Positions 35,110 through 43,903 of a stretch of 64,000 bases of DNA are shown here, one piece after another. Numbering within the stretch: position 1 is the stretch's first letter; each line of letters begins with the position of its first letter. The stretch covers positions 20,064 through 84,063 of the forward strand of contig JBLWZN010000013.1 in NCBI GenBank assembly GCA_048266425.1, in the 5' to 3' direction. This stretch comes from Cerina sp048266425. GTDB lineage: Bacteria; Bacteroidota; Bacteroidia; Flavobacteriales; Flavobacteriaceae. Made by a program: the position numbers and the translations under genes. The notes below the pieces were generated by a model. That model was not told the DNA's origin, searched no databases, and saw nothing but the letters and a program-made list of their open reading frames with translations.

Positions 35110-36555
35110 ATGGCATATACAGAAGAGCAACTTAAGAAAGAACTGGAGACCAAAGAATACGAATATGGTTTCTATACGGATATAGAATCTGAAACTTTTC
35201 CAAAAGGATTGAACGAAGACGTGGTCATCGCCATATCCAAAAAGAAGGAAGAACCGGAATGGATGACGCAATGGCGTTTGGAATCCTTTCGAGGCTGGAA
35301 GGAGATGATAGAGCCCGAATGGGCAAACGTAAAATATCAAAAGCCTGATTTTCAGGAAATTTCATATTATTCCGCGCCCACCAAGAAGCCCAAGTACGAA
35401 AGCCTTGATGAGGTTGACCCGGAATTGTTGGATACTTTTAAAAAGTTGGGGATATCCCTGGACGAACAAAAGAAATTGGCAGGGGTCGCCGTGGATATAG
35501 TAATGGATTCCGTTTCCGTCGCCACTACCTTTAGAAAAACCTTGGCGGAAAAGGGTATTATTTTCTGCTCCATATCCGACGCCATCAAGGAACATCCGGA
35601 ATTGGTAAGGAAATATTTAGGTACCGTGGTGCCACAAAAGGATAATTTTTACGCAGCTTTGAATTCTGCCGTTTTCTCGGACGGTTCTTTCTGCTATATT
35701 CCAAAAGGGGTTCGCTGTCCTATGGAGCTTTCTACCTATTTTAGGATCAACCAGGGCGGCACCGGGCAATTTGAGCGCACCCTGCTTATTGCGGACGAAG
35801 GCAGTTATGTAAGCTACTTGGAAGGTTGCACCGCTCCCTCCAGGGATGAAAACCAATTGCATGCCGCTGTGGTAGAATTGATAGCCATGGACAATGCCGA
35901 GATAAAATACTCTACCGTACAAAATTGGTACCCGGGTGACAAAGAGGGAAAAGGTGGGGTCTATAATTTTGTGACCAAAAGGGGTTGGTGCGAAAATAGC
36001 GCGAAAATATCCTGGACCCAGGTTGAAACAGGATCGGCCATCACTTGGAAATACCCTTCCTGCGTGCTGAAAGGGGATAACTCCATTGGGGAATTTTACT
36101 CCATAGCAGTAACAAACAATCACCAACAGGCGGATACGGGTACCAAGATGGTCCACATAGGCAAGAATACAAGAAGTACCATTATTTCCAAAGGTATTTC
36201 TGCAGGGCAATCCCAAAACAGCTATCGGGGCTTGGTACAGGTACATAGCCGTGCAGAAAATGCCCGAAACTTTTCCCAGTGCGATTCCCTTTTGATGGGC
36301 AACGCCTGTGGGGCGCATACTTTCCCTTATATTGAAGTAAAGAATAAAACGGCACAGATAGAACACGAGGCAACGACCAGTAAAATAGGGGAAGATCAAA
36401 TATTTTACTGCAACCAAAGGGGAATTGACACAGAATCGGCCATTGCATTGATCGTAAACGGTTTTGGTAAGGAAGTACTCAATAAGCTGCCCATGGAATT
36501 TGCCGTGGAAGCACAAAAATTATTGCAGATAAGCCTGGAAGGTTCAGTAGGATAG
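35110..36555 (+). CDS. sufB: Fe-S cluster assembly scaffold SufB
   Basis: A 481-residue scaffold of the SufBCD complex on which clusters are built from SufS/SufE sulfur. The beta-helix core and the C-terminal HEATTSKIGEDQIFYCNQRG, which carries the conserved histidine, cysteine and SufD-contact residues, are present. Length is normal. It follows the A-type carrier by 87 bp, in the usual Bacteroidota order carrier-sufB-sufC-sufD-sufS. Confidence 0.97.
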   Translation: MAYTEEQLKKELETKEYEYGFYTDIESETFPKGLNEDVVIAISKKKEEPEWMTQWRLESFRGWKEMIEPEWANVKYQKPDFQEISYYSAPTKKPKYESLDEVDPELLDTFKKLGISLDEQKKLAGVAVDIVMDSVSVATTFRKTLAEKGIIFCSISDAIKEHPELVRKYLGTVVPQKDNFYAALNSAVFSDGSFCYIPKGVRCPMELSTYFRINQGGTGQFERTLLIADEGSYVSYLEGCTAPSRDENQLHAAVVELIAMDNAEIKYSTVQNWYPGDKEGKGGVYNFVTKRGWCENSAKISWTQVETGSAITWKYPSCVLKGDNSIGEFYSIAVTNNHQQADTGTKMVHIGKNTRSTIISKGISAGQSQNSYRGLVQVHSRAENARNFSQCDSLLMGNACGAHTFPYIEVKNKTAQIEHEATTSKIGEDQIFYCNQRGIDTESAIALIVNGFGKEVLNKLPMEFAVEAQKLLQISLEGSVG

Positions 36556-36682
36556 AATTGTTCCATTGTACCTTCGGTCCCCATAGATTTCTAAATCTGG
36601 GGAATGACCATGGTTTTATTTAGTTAGAAACAATGAATTATAATTAAGGATGTAAGACATCCAATTTAGTAATACAAGGATT

Positions 36683-37435
36683 ATGTTAAAAATCAACAAT
36701 TTACACGCCAGTATAGAAGGCAAGGAAATATTAAGGGGCATTAACTTGGAAGTCAATGCGGGAGAGGTGCACGCTATTATGGGACCCAACGGTTCCGGGA
36801 AAAGCACTCTGGCTTCCGCCATAGCCGGTAAGGAAGAATTTGAGATTACGGAAGGGGAAATTTTTATGGATGGGGAAAATCTGGAAGACAACTCTCCAGA
36901 AGAGAGGGCTCATAAAGGTATTTTTCTTTCCTTCCAATACCCGGTGGAGATTCCTGGAGTATCGGTGACCAATTTTATAAAGACGGCGATCAACGAATCC
37001 CGAAAAGGTCGCGGCCAGGAAGACATGCCTGCAAACGAGATGTTGAAGTTGATAAGGGAAAAGGCGGAGTTATTGGATATTGATCGCAAATTCTTGTCCC
37101 GTTCCTTGAACGAAGGCTTTTCCGGGGGTGAGAAAAAAAGAAACGAAATCTTCCAAATGGCCATGTTGGAGCCCAAATTGGCCATCTTGGATGAAACCGA
37201 CTCCGGATTGGATATCGATGCCCTGCGTATCGTTGCCACCGGCGTAACCAAACTGAGAAGTAAGGATAGGGCCATCTTGGTAATCACCCACTACCAACGT
37301 TTGTTGGAATATATTGTTCCTGATTTTGTACACGTAATACACAATGGAAAAATTGTAAAATCGGGCACCAAGGAACTGGCATTGGAATTGGAAGAAAAGG
37401 GTTATGATTGGCTTAAGAACGAAGCCATCGTCTAA
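36683..37435 (+). CDS. sufC: Fe-S cluster assembly ATPase SufC
   Basis: A 250-residue ABC-type ATPase that drives conformational change in SufBCD. Walker A is GPNGSGKSTL (residues ~34-43), the signature motif is FSGGEKKRNE and Walker B is LAILDETDSGLD. The Q-loop and H-loop (VITHYQR) are intact. It lies 127 bp after sufB; the gap to sufD holds a nested hairpin repeat. Confidence 0.97.
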   Translation: MLKINNLHASIEGKEILRGINLEVNAGEVHAIMGPNGSGKSTLASAIAGKEEFEITEGEIFMDGENLEDNSPEERAHKGIFLSFQYPVEIPGVSVTNFIKTAINESRKGRGQEDMPANEMLKLIREKAELLDIDRKFLSRSLNEGFSGGEKKRNEIFQMAMLEPKLAILDETDSGLDIDALRIVATGVTKLRSKDRAILVITHYQRLLEYIVPDFVHVIHNGKIVKSGTKELALELEEKGYDWLKNEAIV

Positions 37436-37444
37436 ATAAGTAGG

Positions 37445-37503
37445 CAGTTTTCAGTTGGCAGTAAACAGTTACTGCATTCTGAAAACTGAATACTGAATAC
37501 TGA
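37445..37503. repeat. Nested hairpin and short tandem repeat between sufC and sufD
   Basis: Outer arms CAGTTTTCAG (37445-37454) and CTGAAAACTG (37479-37488) enclose inner arms CAGTAA (37459-37464) and TTACTG (37469-37474), so the RNA can form a two-level stem-loop. It is followed by two copies of CTGAATA. It fills the 73-bp gap inside the operon. Confidence 0.6.
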
Positions 37504-37508
37504 ACAAA

Positions 37509-38825
37509 ATGGATTTAAAAGAAAAACTTATCTCGTCATTTTTGGCCTTTGAGAACACCGTAAACATGGAACACCCCGTGCACGATGTCCGGACAGAGGC
37601 CATAAAGGTTTTTGAGAACAAAGGTTTCCCTTCCAAAAAAGAGGAAGCTTGGAAATACACTTCATTGAACAGCCTGCAAAAAATAGATTTCAGCATTTTT
37701 CCCAATTGGGAGAACACCTTGGAATACAAGGATGTTCGCAAGTATTTTTTGCACGAGATCGATAGCTACAAAATTGTTTTTGTAGATGGGGTATACAGCT
37801 CCTACTTGTCCGAGACTACGCACGATGGAGTTGATGTTTGTTTGATGAGTTCGGCCATGAACAAATCGGAATACCAACCGGTCATTGACGTTTATTTTAA
37901 CCAGATAGCATCAAAGGATGAAACGCTAACGGCACTCAATACCGCTTTTACCAGGGAAGGCGCCTATATCCGTATCCCAAGGAACAAAGTGGCCAAGAAA
38001 CCTATTGAAATTCTTCATTTCTCAACAGGCAACGAATCTGCCCTGATGGTGCAGCCCCGAAACCTCATCATTGCAGAGGAAAATGCCGAACTACAGGTTA
38101 TAGAAAGACATCAGAGCTTAACGAGCAATGAAGTGTTTACAAACTGTGTGACCGAGATCTTTGCGGAAAAAAATTCCAATATCGATTACTACAAGGTACA
38201 GAACGATGCCCCCACCGCTTCCTTGGTAGACAACACCTACATCTCCCAAAAGAATGGAAGTATTGTAAACGTACACACTTTTTCCTTTGGAGGTAAGTTG
38301 ACACGGAACAACCTTAATTATTATCAAAACGGGGAACGTATAAATTCTACCCTGAAAGGGGTTACCATATTAGGTGAAAAACAACACGTAGACCACCACA
38401 CCTTGGTGCACCACAAACAGCCCAACTGCGAAAGCCATCAGGATTATAAGGGAATATTCGGTGAAAACTCTATCGGAGTGTTCAATGGAAAGATCATTGT
38501 AGACAAGATTGCGCAAAAGACCGATGCCTTTCAGCAGAACAACAATATTTTGATTAGTGATAAGGCTACAATCAATTCCAAGCCCCAATTGGAGATTTTT
38601 GCAGATGACGTTAAATGTTCCCATGGATGCACCATAGGTCAATTGGACAAGGATGCGCTTTTTTACCTCCAGTCCCGTGGTATTCCCAAGAAAGAAGCAC
38701 AGGCCCTGCTGATGTACGCTTTTGCAAACAATGTTTTGGAAAGTGTCCGTATCCCGGAGCTAAAAGCCAGAATCAATAAATTAATTGCCATGAAATTGGG
38801 CGTTAATTTGGGTTTTAATCTCTAA
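37509..38825 (+). CDS. sufD: Fe-S cluster assembly protein SufD
   Basis: A 438-residue SufB paralogue that completes the SufBC2D complex. The right-handed beta-helix region and the C-terminal DVKCSHGCTIGQLDKDALFYLQSRGIP stretch (key residues D, C, H, G, Q around residue 365-390) are intact, including the histidine that faces SufB. It starts 73 bp after sufC and is followed closely by sufS. Confidence 0.96.
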   Translation: MDLKEKLISSFLAFENTVNMEHPVHDVRTEAIKVFENKGFPSKKEEAWKYTSLNSLQKIDFSIFPNWENTLEYKDVRKYFLHEIDSYKIVFVDGVYSSYLSETTHDGVDVCLMSSAMNKSEYQPVIDVYFNQIASKDETLTALNTAFTREGAYIRIPRNKVAKKPIEILHFSTGNESALMVQPRNLIIAEENAELQVIERHQSLTSNEVFTNCVTEIFAEKNSNIDYYKVQNDAPTASLVDNTYISQKNGSIVNVHTFSFGGKLTRNNLNYYQNGERINSTLKGVTILGEKQHVDHHTLVHHKQPNCESHQDYKGIFGENSIGVFNGKIIVDKIAQKTDAFQQNNNILISDKATINSKPQLEIFADDVKCSHGCTIGQLDKDALFYLQSRGIPKKEAQALLMYAFANNVLESVRIPELKARINKLIAMKLGVNLGFNL

Positions 38826-38860
38826 GCAAATTCTTTCACTCTTCTACAACTCCTTTGAAA

Positions 38861-40087
38861 ATGCTGCAAACGACATTGGACATTAAGACAATACGAAAGG
38901 ACTTTCCCATTCTAAAACGAAAGGTCAACGGGTACCCATTGGTATATTTTGACAATGCGGCCACTTCACAGACCCCGCAACAAGTAATCGATGTCATCAT
39001 AGATTACTATCAAAATTACAATGCCAATATCCACCGTGGGGTACACACCCTTTCCCAGGAAGCAACCGATAAGTACGAACAGGCACGTTTAAAGATCCAA
39101 AGACATTTTAATGCAGCCATGCCCCAGGAGATAATCTTCACTTCCGGGACTACGGAAAGCATTAACCTGGTAGCCCATAGTTTTTCCACAATGTTGAAGC
39201 CGGGGGATGAACTATTGGTTTCTGCCATGGAACACCATTCCAATATTGTGCCATGGCAAATGCTCTGCGAACGCACGGGGGCAGTTCTTAAGGTCATTCC
39301 CATGAACGAGAAAGGGGATTTGATGATGGATGCTTATAAAGAATTATTGTCCAGCAAAACCAAACTTGTTTTCTGCAATCACGTGTCCAATGCCTTGGGA
39401 ACGGTTAACCCGATCCAAGAAATAATCGATGAGGCCCATGGTGTAGGTGCAGCCGTGCTTATTGATGGAGCCCAGGCCGCTCCCCATATCAAGGCCGACC
39501 TGCAAAAATTGGACGTTGACTTCTATACGGCTTCCGCCCACAAAATGTGTGGGCCCACCGGGGTCGGCATGCTATATGGCAAGGAAAAATGGCTTAACAA
39601 AATGCCTCCCTACCAGGGCGGGGGGGAAATGATCGCCGAGGTTACCTTTGAAAAGACCACCTACGCCGATCTACCCCACAAATTTGAGGCTGGTACGCCC
39701 AACATCTGTGGCGGAATTGCATTTGGAGCCGCTTTGGACTATATGAACGCAATAGGTTTTGAAACGATATCAAATATTGAGCATACACTACTGGAATACG
39801 CTACGCAAAAATTAACGGAAATCGATGGGCTCAGAATCTATGGCACCGCGAAGGAAAAAACTTCGGTCATTTCCTTTAATATCGACGGAATCCACCCTTA
39901 TGACATGGGTACTATTTTGGACAAACTAGGTATAGCCGTACGAACGGGCCACCATTGCGCCCAGCCAGTGATGGATTTTTATAATATTCCGGGAACGGTG
40001 AGGGCCAGCTTTAGCTTTTACAACACAAAGGAAGAAGTGGATATCTTGATCGATGGGGTAAAGCGGGCGAAAAGTATGCTCCTTTAA
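38861..40087 (+). CDS. sufS: Cysteine desulfurase SufS
   Basis: PLP enzyme that removes sulfur from cysteine and holds it as persulfide. The protein has 408 residues from ATG 38861 (a TTG two codons earlier is less likely). K228 in ASAHKMCGPTG binds PLP and C366 in RTGHHCAQP is the persulfide cysteine on the mobile loop of the group II (SufS/CsdA) class. It lies 35 bp after sufD; its partner sufE follows at 40216. Confidence 0.96.
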   Translation: MLQTTLDIKTIRKDFPILKRKVNGYPLVYFDNAATSQTPQQVIDVIIDYYQNYNANIHRGVHTLSQEATDKYEQARLKIQRHFNAAMPQEIIFTSGTTESINLVAHSFSTMLKPGDELLVSAMEHHSNIVPWQMLCERTGAVLKVIPMNEKGDLMMDAYKELLSSKTKLVFCNHVSNALGTVNPIQEIIDEAHGVGAAVLIDGAQAAPHIKADLQKLDVDFYTASAHKMCGPTGVGMLYGKEKWLNKMPPYQGGGEMIAEVTFEKTTYADLPHKFEAGTPNICGGIAFGAALDYMNAIGFETISNIEHTLLEYATQKLTEIDGLRIYGTAKEKTSVISFNIDGIHPYDMGTILDKLGIAVRTGHHCAQPVMDFYNIPGTVRASFSFYNTKEEVDILIDGVKRAKSMLL

Positions 40088-40122
40088 TTCCTTTTATTAT
40101 TTAAAACTACCCGAACTTACCG

Positions 40123-40130
40123 TATTTTTG
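40123..40130 (+). promoter_or_regulatory. TAnnTTTG element upstream of sufE
   Basis: TATTTTTG lies 93 bp before sufE and 18 bp before a 23-codon frame that runs into it. No clear -33 box. It could be an internal promoter of the SUF operon. Confidence 0.35.
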
Positions 40131-40147
40131 TAAAATAGAAATACCCC

Positions 40148-40219
40148 ATGATTTCAAGGAGAAATCGATGGTTGCCAAGACATTACAAGCCAGTTGGGGA
40201 GATTAAAACAGGCTTATGA
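40148..40219 (+). CDS. Candidate 23-codon leader ORF overlapping sufE
   Basis: An ATG-initiated frame encoding MISRRNRWLPRHYKP and then VGEIKTGL, 23 basic residues. Its stop overlaps the sufE start (ATGA at 40216-40219), the arrangement of a coupled leader peptide. It sits right after a -7-type box. There is no family support, so it may be chance. Confidence 0.3.
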   Translation: MISRRNRWLPRHYKPVGEIKTGL

Positions 40220-40638
40220 CCATACAAGAAATACAAGAAGACATAGTTGATGAGTTTTCCATGTTCGACGATTGGATGCAACGGTATGAGTATATGATAG
40301 AACTGGGGAAATCACTTCCGTTAATAGAGGAAAAATACAAAACGGACGACAATATTATTAAAGGTTGCCAGAGTAAGGTGTGGGTCCATGCCGAACTTGA
40401 AGACGAAAAACTGGTCTTTACCGCCGATAGCGATGCCATTATCACCAAGGGCATCATTGCTATCTTGATACGGGCTTTCAGCAACCAGAAACCCCAAGAT
40501 ATTATTGAGGCCAATACCGAATTTATCGATGATATAGGGCTCAAGGAACACTTGTCCCCTACCAGGGCCAATGGCTTGGTAAGCATGATAAAACAGTTAA
40601 AATTGTACGCGGTTGCGTACCAAACACAAATAAATTGA
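40216..40638 (+). CDS. sufE: Cysteine desulfuration protein SufE
   Basis: A 140-residue sulfur acceptor that takes persulfide from SufS and passes it to SufB. The acceptor cysteine is C51 in IIKGCQSKVW, the invariant motif of the family, and the C-terminal ANGLVSMIKQLK helix is normal. It lies 128 bp after sufS and may also be driven from the box at 40123. Confidence 0.95.
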   Translation: MTIQEIQEDIVDEFSMFDDWMQRYEYMIELGKSLPLIEEKYKTDDNIIKGCQSKVWVHAELEDEKLVFTADSDAIITKGIIAILIRAFSNQKPQDIIEANTEFIDDIGLKEHLSPTRANGLVSMIKQLKLYAVAYQTQIN

Positions 40639-40692
40639 AACAGTTTAAGAGTTTATGGCCGTTGGCCTAGTTTATATGTTTATCAAAATGAC

Positions 40693-40724
40693 TTATAAAC
40701 CCATAAACTTATAAACCCATAAAC
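40693..40724. repeat. 16-bp tandem repeat upstream of the DUF59 gene
   Basis: TTATAAACCCATAAAC occurs twice head to tail (40693-40708 and 40709-40724), 9 bp before the ATG at 40734. The upstream 50 bp contain reverse-oriented versions (GTTTATGG, GTTTATATG), so hairpins are possible. Such AAACCCAT-type minisatellites are common between flavobacterial genes. Confidence 0.7.
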
Positions 40725-40733
40725 CATTTAGAA

Positions 40734-41066
40734 ATGAGCGAATTGGAAACAGCAATAGATACCCAAGACTTGGGCGAAAAAATAGTCCGTGTCTTAAAAA
40801 CCATATATGACCCTGAAATTCCTGTTGATATTTATGAACTGGGATTGATATACGACGTTTTGGTCAATGAGGACTACGAAGTGAAAATCCTAATGACGCT
40901 TACCTCTCCAAATTGCCCAGTAGCGGAATCCCTGCCCATGGAGGTGGAGGAACGGGTAAAATCACTTGACGAACTGAAGGATGTCGAGGTCGAGATCACT
41001 TTCGACCCACCTTGGACACAGGACTTAATGAGCGAAGAGGCCAAATTGGAATTGGGTCTGCTATAA
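40734..41066 (+). CDS. DUF59/MIP18 family protein of the SUF operon
   Basis: A 110-residue protein of the DUF59 (MIP18/PaaD-like) family. The core motif LKTIYDPEIPVDIYELGLIY and the conserved C61 in TSPNCPVAESLP are present. Relatives (SufT, Cia2/MIP18) assist maturation of Fe-S proteins, and its position between sufE and the DUF2480 gene fits that role. A tandem repeat lies directly upstream of its start. Confidence 0.9.
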   Translation: MSELETAIDTQDLGEKIVRVLKTIYDPEIPVDIYELGLIYDVLVNEDYEVKILMTLTSPNCPVAESLPMEVEERVKSLDELKDVEVEITFDPPWTQDLMSEEAKLELGLL

Positions 41067-41205
41067 ATCCCAACTTGGATGATATAGTTGCAAATTGACC
41101 ATTTGAACCTTATATTATTTTCATCTTTTAATTTATTGATAGCCCGTCAGGATTACTTTACCTGTCTGGCAATCAAGGCAAAAGAGGAGGAAAACACGAA
41201 ATAAC

Positions 41206-41718
41206 ATGTCCAAAAACGAAGAGGAAATCATAAACCGGGTTGCCCAAAGCAAGTTGGTCACATTTAATCTTGAGGACTTTTACCCAGCAGGAAGACGTGT
41301 GCTTTTGGACATCCAACCCTGGCTTCACCAAGGCATTGTACTAAGGGAAAAAGAATTCAGAAGTTCTATTGCCAACCACGATTGGGAACAATACAAAGAT
41401 GCCTTTGTTGCACTAACCTGTTCCACAGATGCCATTGTACCAGGTTGGGCCTACATGCTGATTATGACAAAGCTGCAACCTACCTCCAAAAAAGTAGTTA
41501 TTGGTGATTTGGAGCAATTGGAAACTTCAATTTATCAGTCTGTCATAGCCGATATTGATGTTTCCGAATATGAGGGCTTACCCGTCATCATTAAAGGATG
41601 TACTAAAAAACCCGTTCCTCCCAATGCATATTTATGGATTACGGCCAAACTACAAACGGTGGCCAAGAGCGTCATGTATGGGGAGGCTTGCTCCTCCGTT
41701 CCCCTATTCAAAAAGTAA
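41206..41718 (+). CDS. DUF2480 family protein
   Basis: A 170-residue soluble protein of the DUF2480 family, which I know only from Bacteroidota, typically beside SUF genes. It begins MSKNEEEIINRVAQSKLVTF, with LEDFYPAGRR and IVPGWAYMLI as recognisable core segments. No catalytic motif is clear to me; a role linked to Fe-S assembly is inferred from position only. A purine-rich GAGGAGGAAAA stretch just before the ATG can serve as ribosome binding site. Confidence 0.85.
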   Translation: MSKNEEEIINRVAQSKLVTFNLEDFYPAGRRVLLDIQPWLHQGIVLREKEFRSSIANHDWEQYKDAFVALTCSTDAIVPGWAYMLIMTKLQPTSKKVVIGDLEQLETSIYQSVIADIDVSEYEGLPVIIKGCTKKPVPPNAYLWITAKLQTVAKSVMYGEACSSVPLFKK

Positions 41719-41750
41719 AAAACGAAGCCGCGTTATTTATTTTCAATTCT

Positions 41751-41758
41751 TACCTTTG
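41751..41758 (+). promoter_or_regulatory. TACCTTTG promoter element for the DUF3078 gene
   Basis: TACCTTTG, a common form of the Bacteroidota -7 box, lies 26 bp before the ATG at 41785. It would let this gene be transcribed separately from the SUF operon. Confidence 0.5.
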
Positions 41759-41784
41759 TTCCTACAAAATAAACACTGATCATT

Positions 41785-42711
41785 ATGAGAAAAATTCTAA
41801 TTACCTTGATAATGTTACTCGGGGCCGTACATAGTTACGGGCAAACTTTGGAGGAACTAAAAGCAGAACAGTCGGCCAAGAAGGATTCTATTGCTGCCAT
41901 TCAAGGCAGAGTGGATGCAATTCAAGGACAAATAGACACCTTTCCAGGTTGGAAAATTGGGGCATTCGGTACAATCGGTTTAAGTATTTCGGCCGCTGAT
42001 AATTGGTATTCCAAAGGAACACCCAATCAATCCGCTGGTAACATCGGCATTAACTTCAATGGTTATGCCAATTTGGACCGGGAAAAGTTTTTCTGGAAAA
42101 ACAAGACCAACATTAACTTGGGGTGGGTTAAATTGGACGACAAGGACAATCCCAATGACAATGATAACTTTGAATCTTCCACGGATATTTTTACGCTTAC
42201 ATCTCTCTATGGCTACAAGTTGAGCGAAAAATTTGCGGCTTCTGCTTTGGGCGAGTACAGGACTTCGATAATCGACAATTTTAACAACCCAGGATATTTA
42301 GATCTTGGTATCGGGGCCACTTGGACACCTATTCAAAACTTGGTGGTGGTAATACACCCCTTAAACTACAATATTGTATTTAGTGACGAAGGGGATGTCT
42401 ACGAATCTTCCCTTGGTACCAAAATTGTAGCAGATTACAACAAAAAGTGGGGTGCCTTGAAATACAACACCACCCTTTCCGCTTTTATTAGTTACAAAGG
42501 GTCCGACTATTCCAACTGGTCTTGGATAAACTCTTTAGGATACACTTTTTGGAAGAATATCGGTGCCGGATTTGATTTTGGCCTAAGACAGAGCAAACAG
42601 GAGGCGTTGGACTATAACTTGAACACCTTGGGCGATACTACCGCCACCTTTGATAATGTGGATAACAAATTGCAGACCTATTGGTTGTTCGGCCTAAACT
42701 ATAATTTCTAG
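41785..42711 (+). CDS. DUF3078 outer-membrane-type protein
   Basis: A 308-residue exported protein. A signal peptide covers ~1-20 (MRKILITLIMLLGAVHSYG), followed by a short coiled-coil-like stretch (LEELKAEQSAKKDSIAAIQG) and then alternating beta strands to a C-terminal aromatic end (LFGLNYNF), as in outer-membrane barrels. The family is DUF3078 (Bacteroidota). Function unknown. It follows the SUF companions and is the last gene before the terminator at 42739. Confidence 0.85.
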   Translation: MRKILITLIMLLGAVHSYGQTLEELKAEQSAKKDSIAAIQGRVDAIQGQIDTFPGWKIGAFGTIGLSISAADNWYSKGTPNQSAGNIGINFNGYANLDREKFFWKNKTNINLGWVKLDDKDNPNDNDNFESSTDIFTLTSLYGYKLSEKFAASALGEYRTSIIDNFNNPGYLDLGIGATWTPIQNLVVVIHPLNYNIVFSDEGDVYESSLGTKIVADYNKKWGALKYNTTLSAFISYKGSDYSNWSWINSLGYTFWKNIGAGFDFGLRQSKQEALDYNLNTLGDTTATFDNVDNKLQTYWLFGLNYNF

Positions 42712-42738
42712 GAATTGGAGTTTTTTTTCAAACTTATA

Positions 42739-42772
42739 AAAAAAGCCCTGGCGTTTCCGTCAGGGCTTTTTT
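42739..42772 (+). terminator. Rho-independent terminator after the SUF/DUF3078 block
   Basis: AAAAGCCCTG (42741-42750) pairs with CAGGGCTTTT (42761-42770) around GCGTTTCCGT, and the stem runs directly into a T tract. It lies 28 bp past the DUF3078 stop. Confidence 0.88.
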
Positions 42773-43225
42773 ACAAAGTAGGTTGGTAAAATGGGATTTA
42801 AGCTTTTCAGTTAAAATGTTGATCTGGGGAACCAAACACTATATGTTACAGTTTGTGTAAGATTTGGGGCTAAACACTCACTTAATCACATTGTAAATGT
42901 AATACGGTTCTTGGGAATGGCTAAATTATTGTTGTGAACTCCCCTTGATTTGTTGTTAGAAAAGCCAACGGTACGGTTTGTCCGATGAACGGCATTGTAA
43001 TTATCGTGTCAATTTAACAAATTAATGGGTCTGGGCCGATTTTAATGTACCCAGTAACATAAGAAATGAAATCCTTTTCAATTTTTTTTACATTCCTACT
43101 GGAACAAGTTTTTGACGGGGACGCTCCCAATAGGACAAGGAATGCAATTACAAATTGCTATACTTATCCTCAAAGTATAATATTTTCCCCGTATTTTTGA
43201 ATAGCATTTATCCTAAACCTTTTCT
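42773..43225. other. Intergenic region before hemJ
   Basis: About 450 bp, AT-rich. It contains a 13-bp palindrome ACATTGTAAATGT near 42890 and, at 43192-43199, TATTTTTG, a -7 box 26 bp before hemJ. A 44-codon frame (43066-43200) with a hydrophobic start overlaps that box; it has no supporting features and is not called. Confidence 0.5.
43192..43199 (+). promoter_or_regulatory. TAnnTTTG element for hemJ
   Basis: TATTTTTG 26 bp upstream of the hemJ ATG; the -33 box is not evident. Confidence 0.45.
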
Positions 43226-43777
43226 ATGGGAGACTATTACAATTATATAAAATCCTTACACCTTATTTTTGTAATTACTTGGTTTGCCGGACTTTTCTAT
43301 ATACCACGCCTGTTTATTTACCACATCGAAGCGACTCAAAAATCCTCCCCGGAAAAAGAGATCCTGACCCAACAACTAAAACTGATGACCAAACGCTTGT
43401 GGTATATCATTACCTGGCCATCCGCCATATTGGCGGTGCTCTTTGCAAGCTGGCTGCTCATCCTTGTGCCCTCTTGGCTGAGCCAGCCATGGATGCACGT
43501 TAAGCTCCTCTTTGTGCTCTTATTGATCTTTTACCACCTAAAGACCCACCAGATTTTTAAGCAATTGCAACGGGATGAGGTAAAATATACCTCAAAATTT
43601 ATGCGAATCTGGAACGAAGGCGCAACCTTGATACTTTTTGCCATCGTCTTTTTGGCAATATTGAAAAGCACCGTTAACTGGATCTTTGGGGTAATCGGAA
43701 TCGTGGTCTTGGGAATCCTGTTGATGTTGGGTATTAAATTGTATAAACGAATCCGTGATAAAAATCCAAATGCCTAG
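43226..43777 (+). CDS. hemJ: Protoporphyrinogen IX oxidase HemJ (CopD-like)
   Basis: A 183-residue membrane protein with four to five helices. The N-terminal YIKSLHLIFVITWFAGLFYIPR is the HemJ signature, with H12 as a likely heme ligand, and the TWPSAILAVLFASWLL helix follows. HemJ oxidises protoporphyrinogen IX to protoporphyrin IX in organisms lacking HemG or HemY, neither of which is visible here. It thus connects HemF (16 kb) to HemH (9 kb), though it is coded apart from both. Confidence 0.9.
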   Translation: MGDYYNYIKSLHLIFVITWFAGLFYIPRLFIYHIEATQKSSPEKEILTQQLKLMTKRLWYIITWPSAILAVLFASWLLILVPSWLSQPWMHVKLLFVLLLIFYHLKTHQIFKQLQRDEVKYTSKFMRIWNEGATLILFAIVFLAILKSTVNWIFGVIGIVVLGILLMLGIKLYKRIRDKNPNA

Positions 43778-43903
43778 ACACGGACAAGGCGTTCCATGGT
43801 ACAACGTGTAATTCAAAAGGCATTTATTGGCGCGATATTTGAAGCCTTCCCCAAAACGCTATTCCTATAGGAAATTTATATCTTTAATACCAAACCTAAT
43901 CCA

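Noticed and set aside
35617..36516. 299-residue open frame antisense to sufB
   Set aside because: A mirror frame produced by codon bias of sufB; no homology-like pattern and no start signal.
43066..43200. 44-residue frame with a hydrophobic start before hemJ
   Set aside because: It overlaps the hemJ -7 box and looks like chance in AT-rich DNA.
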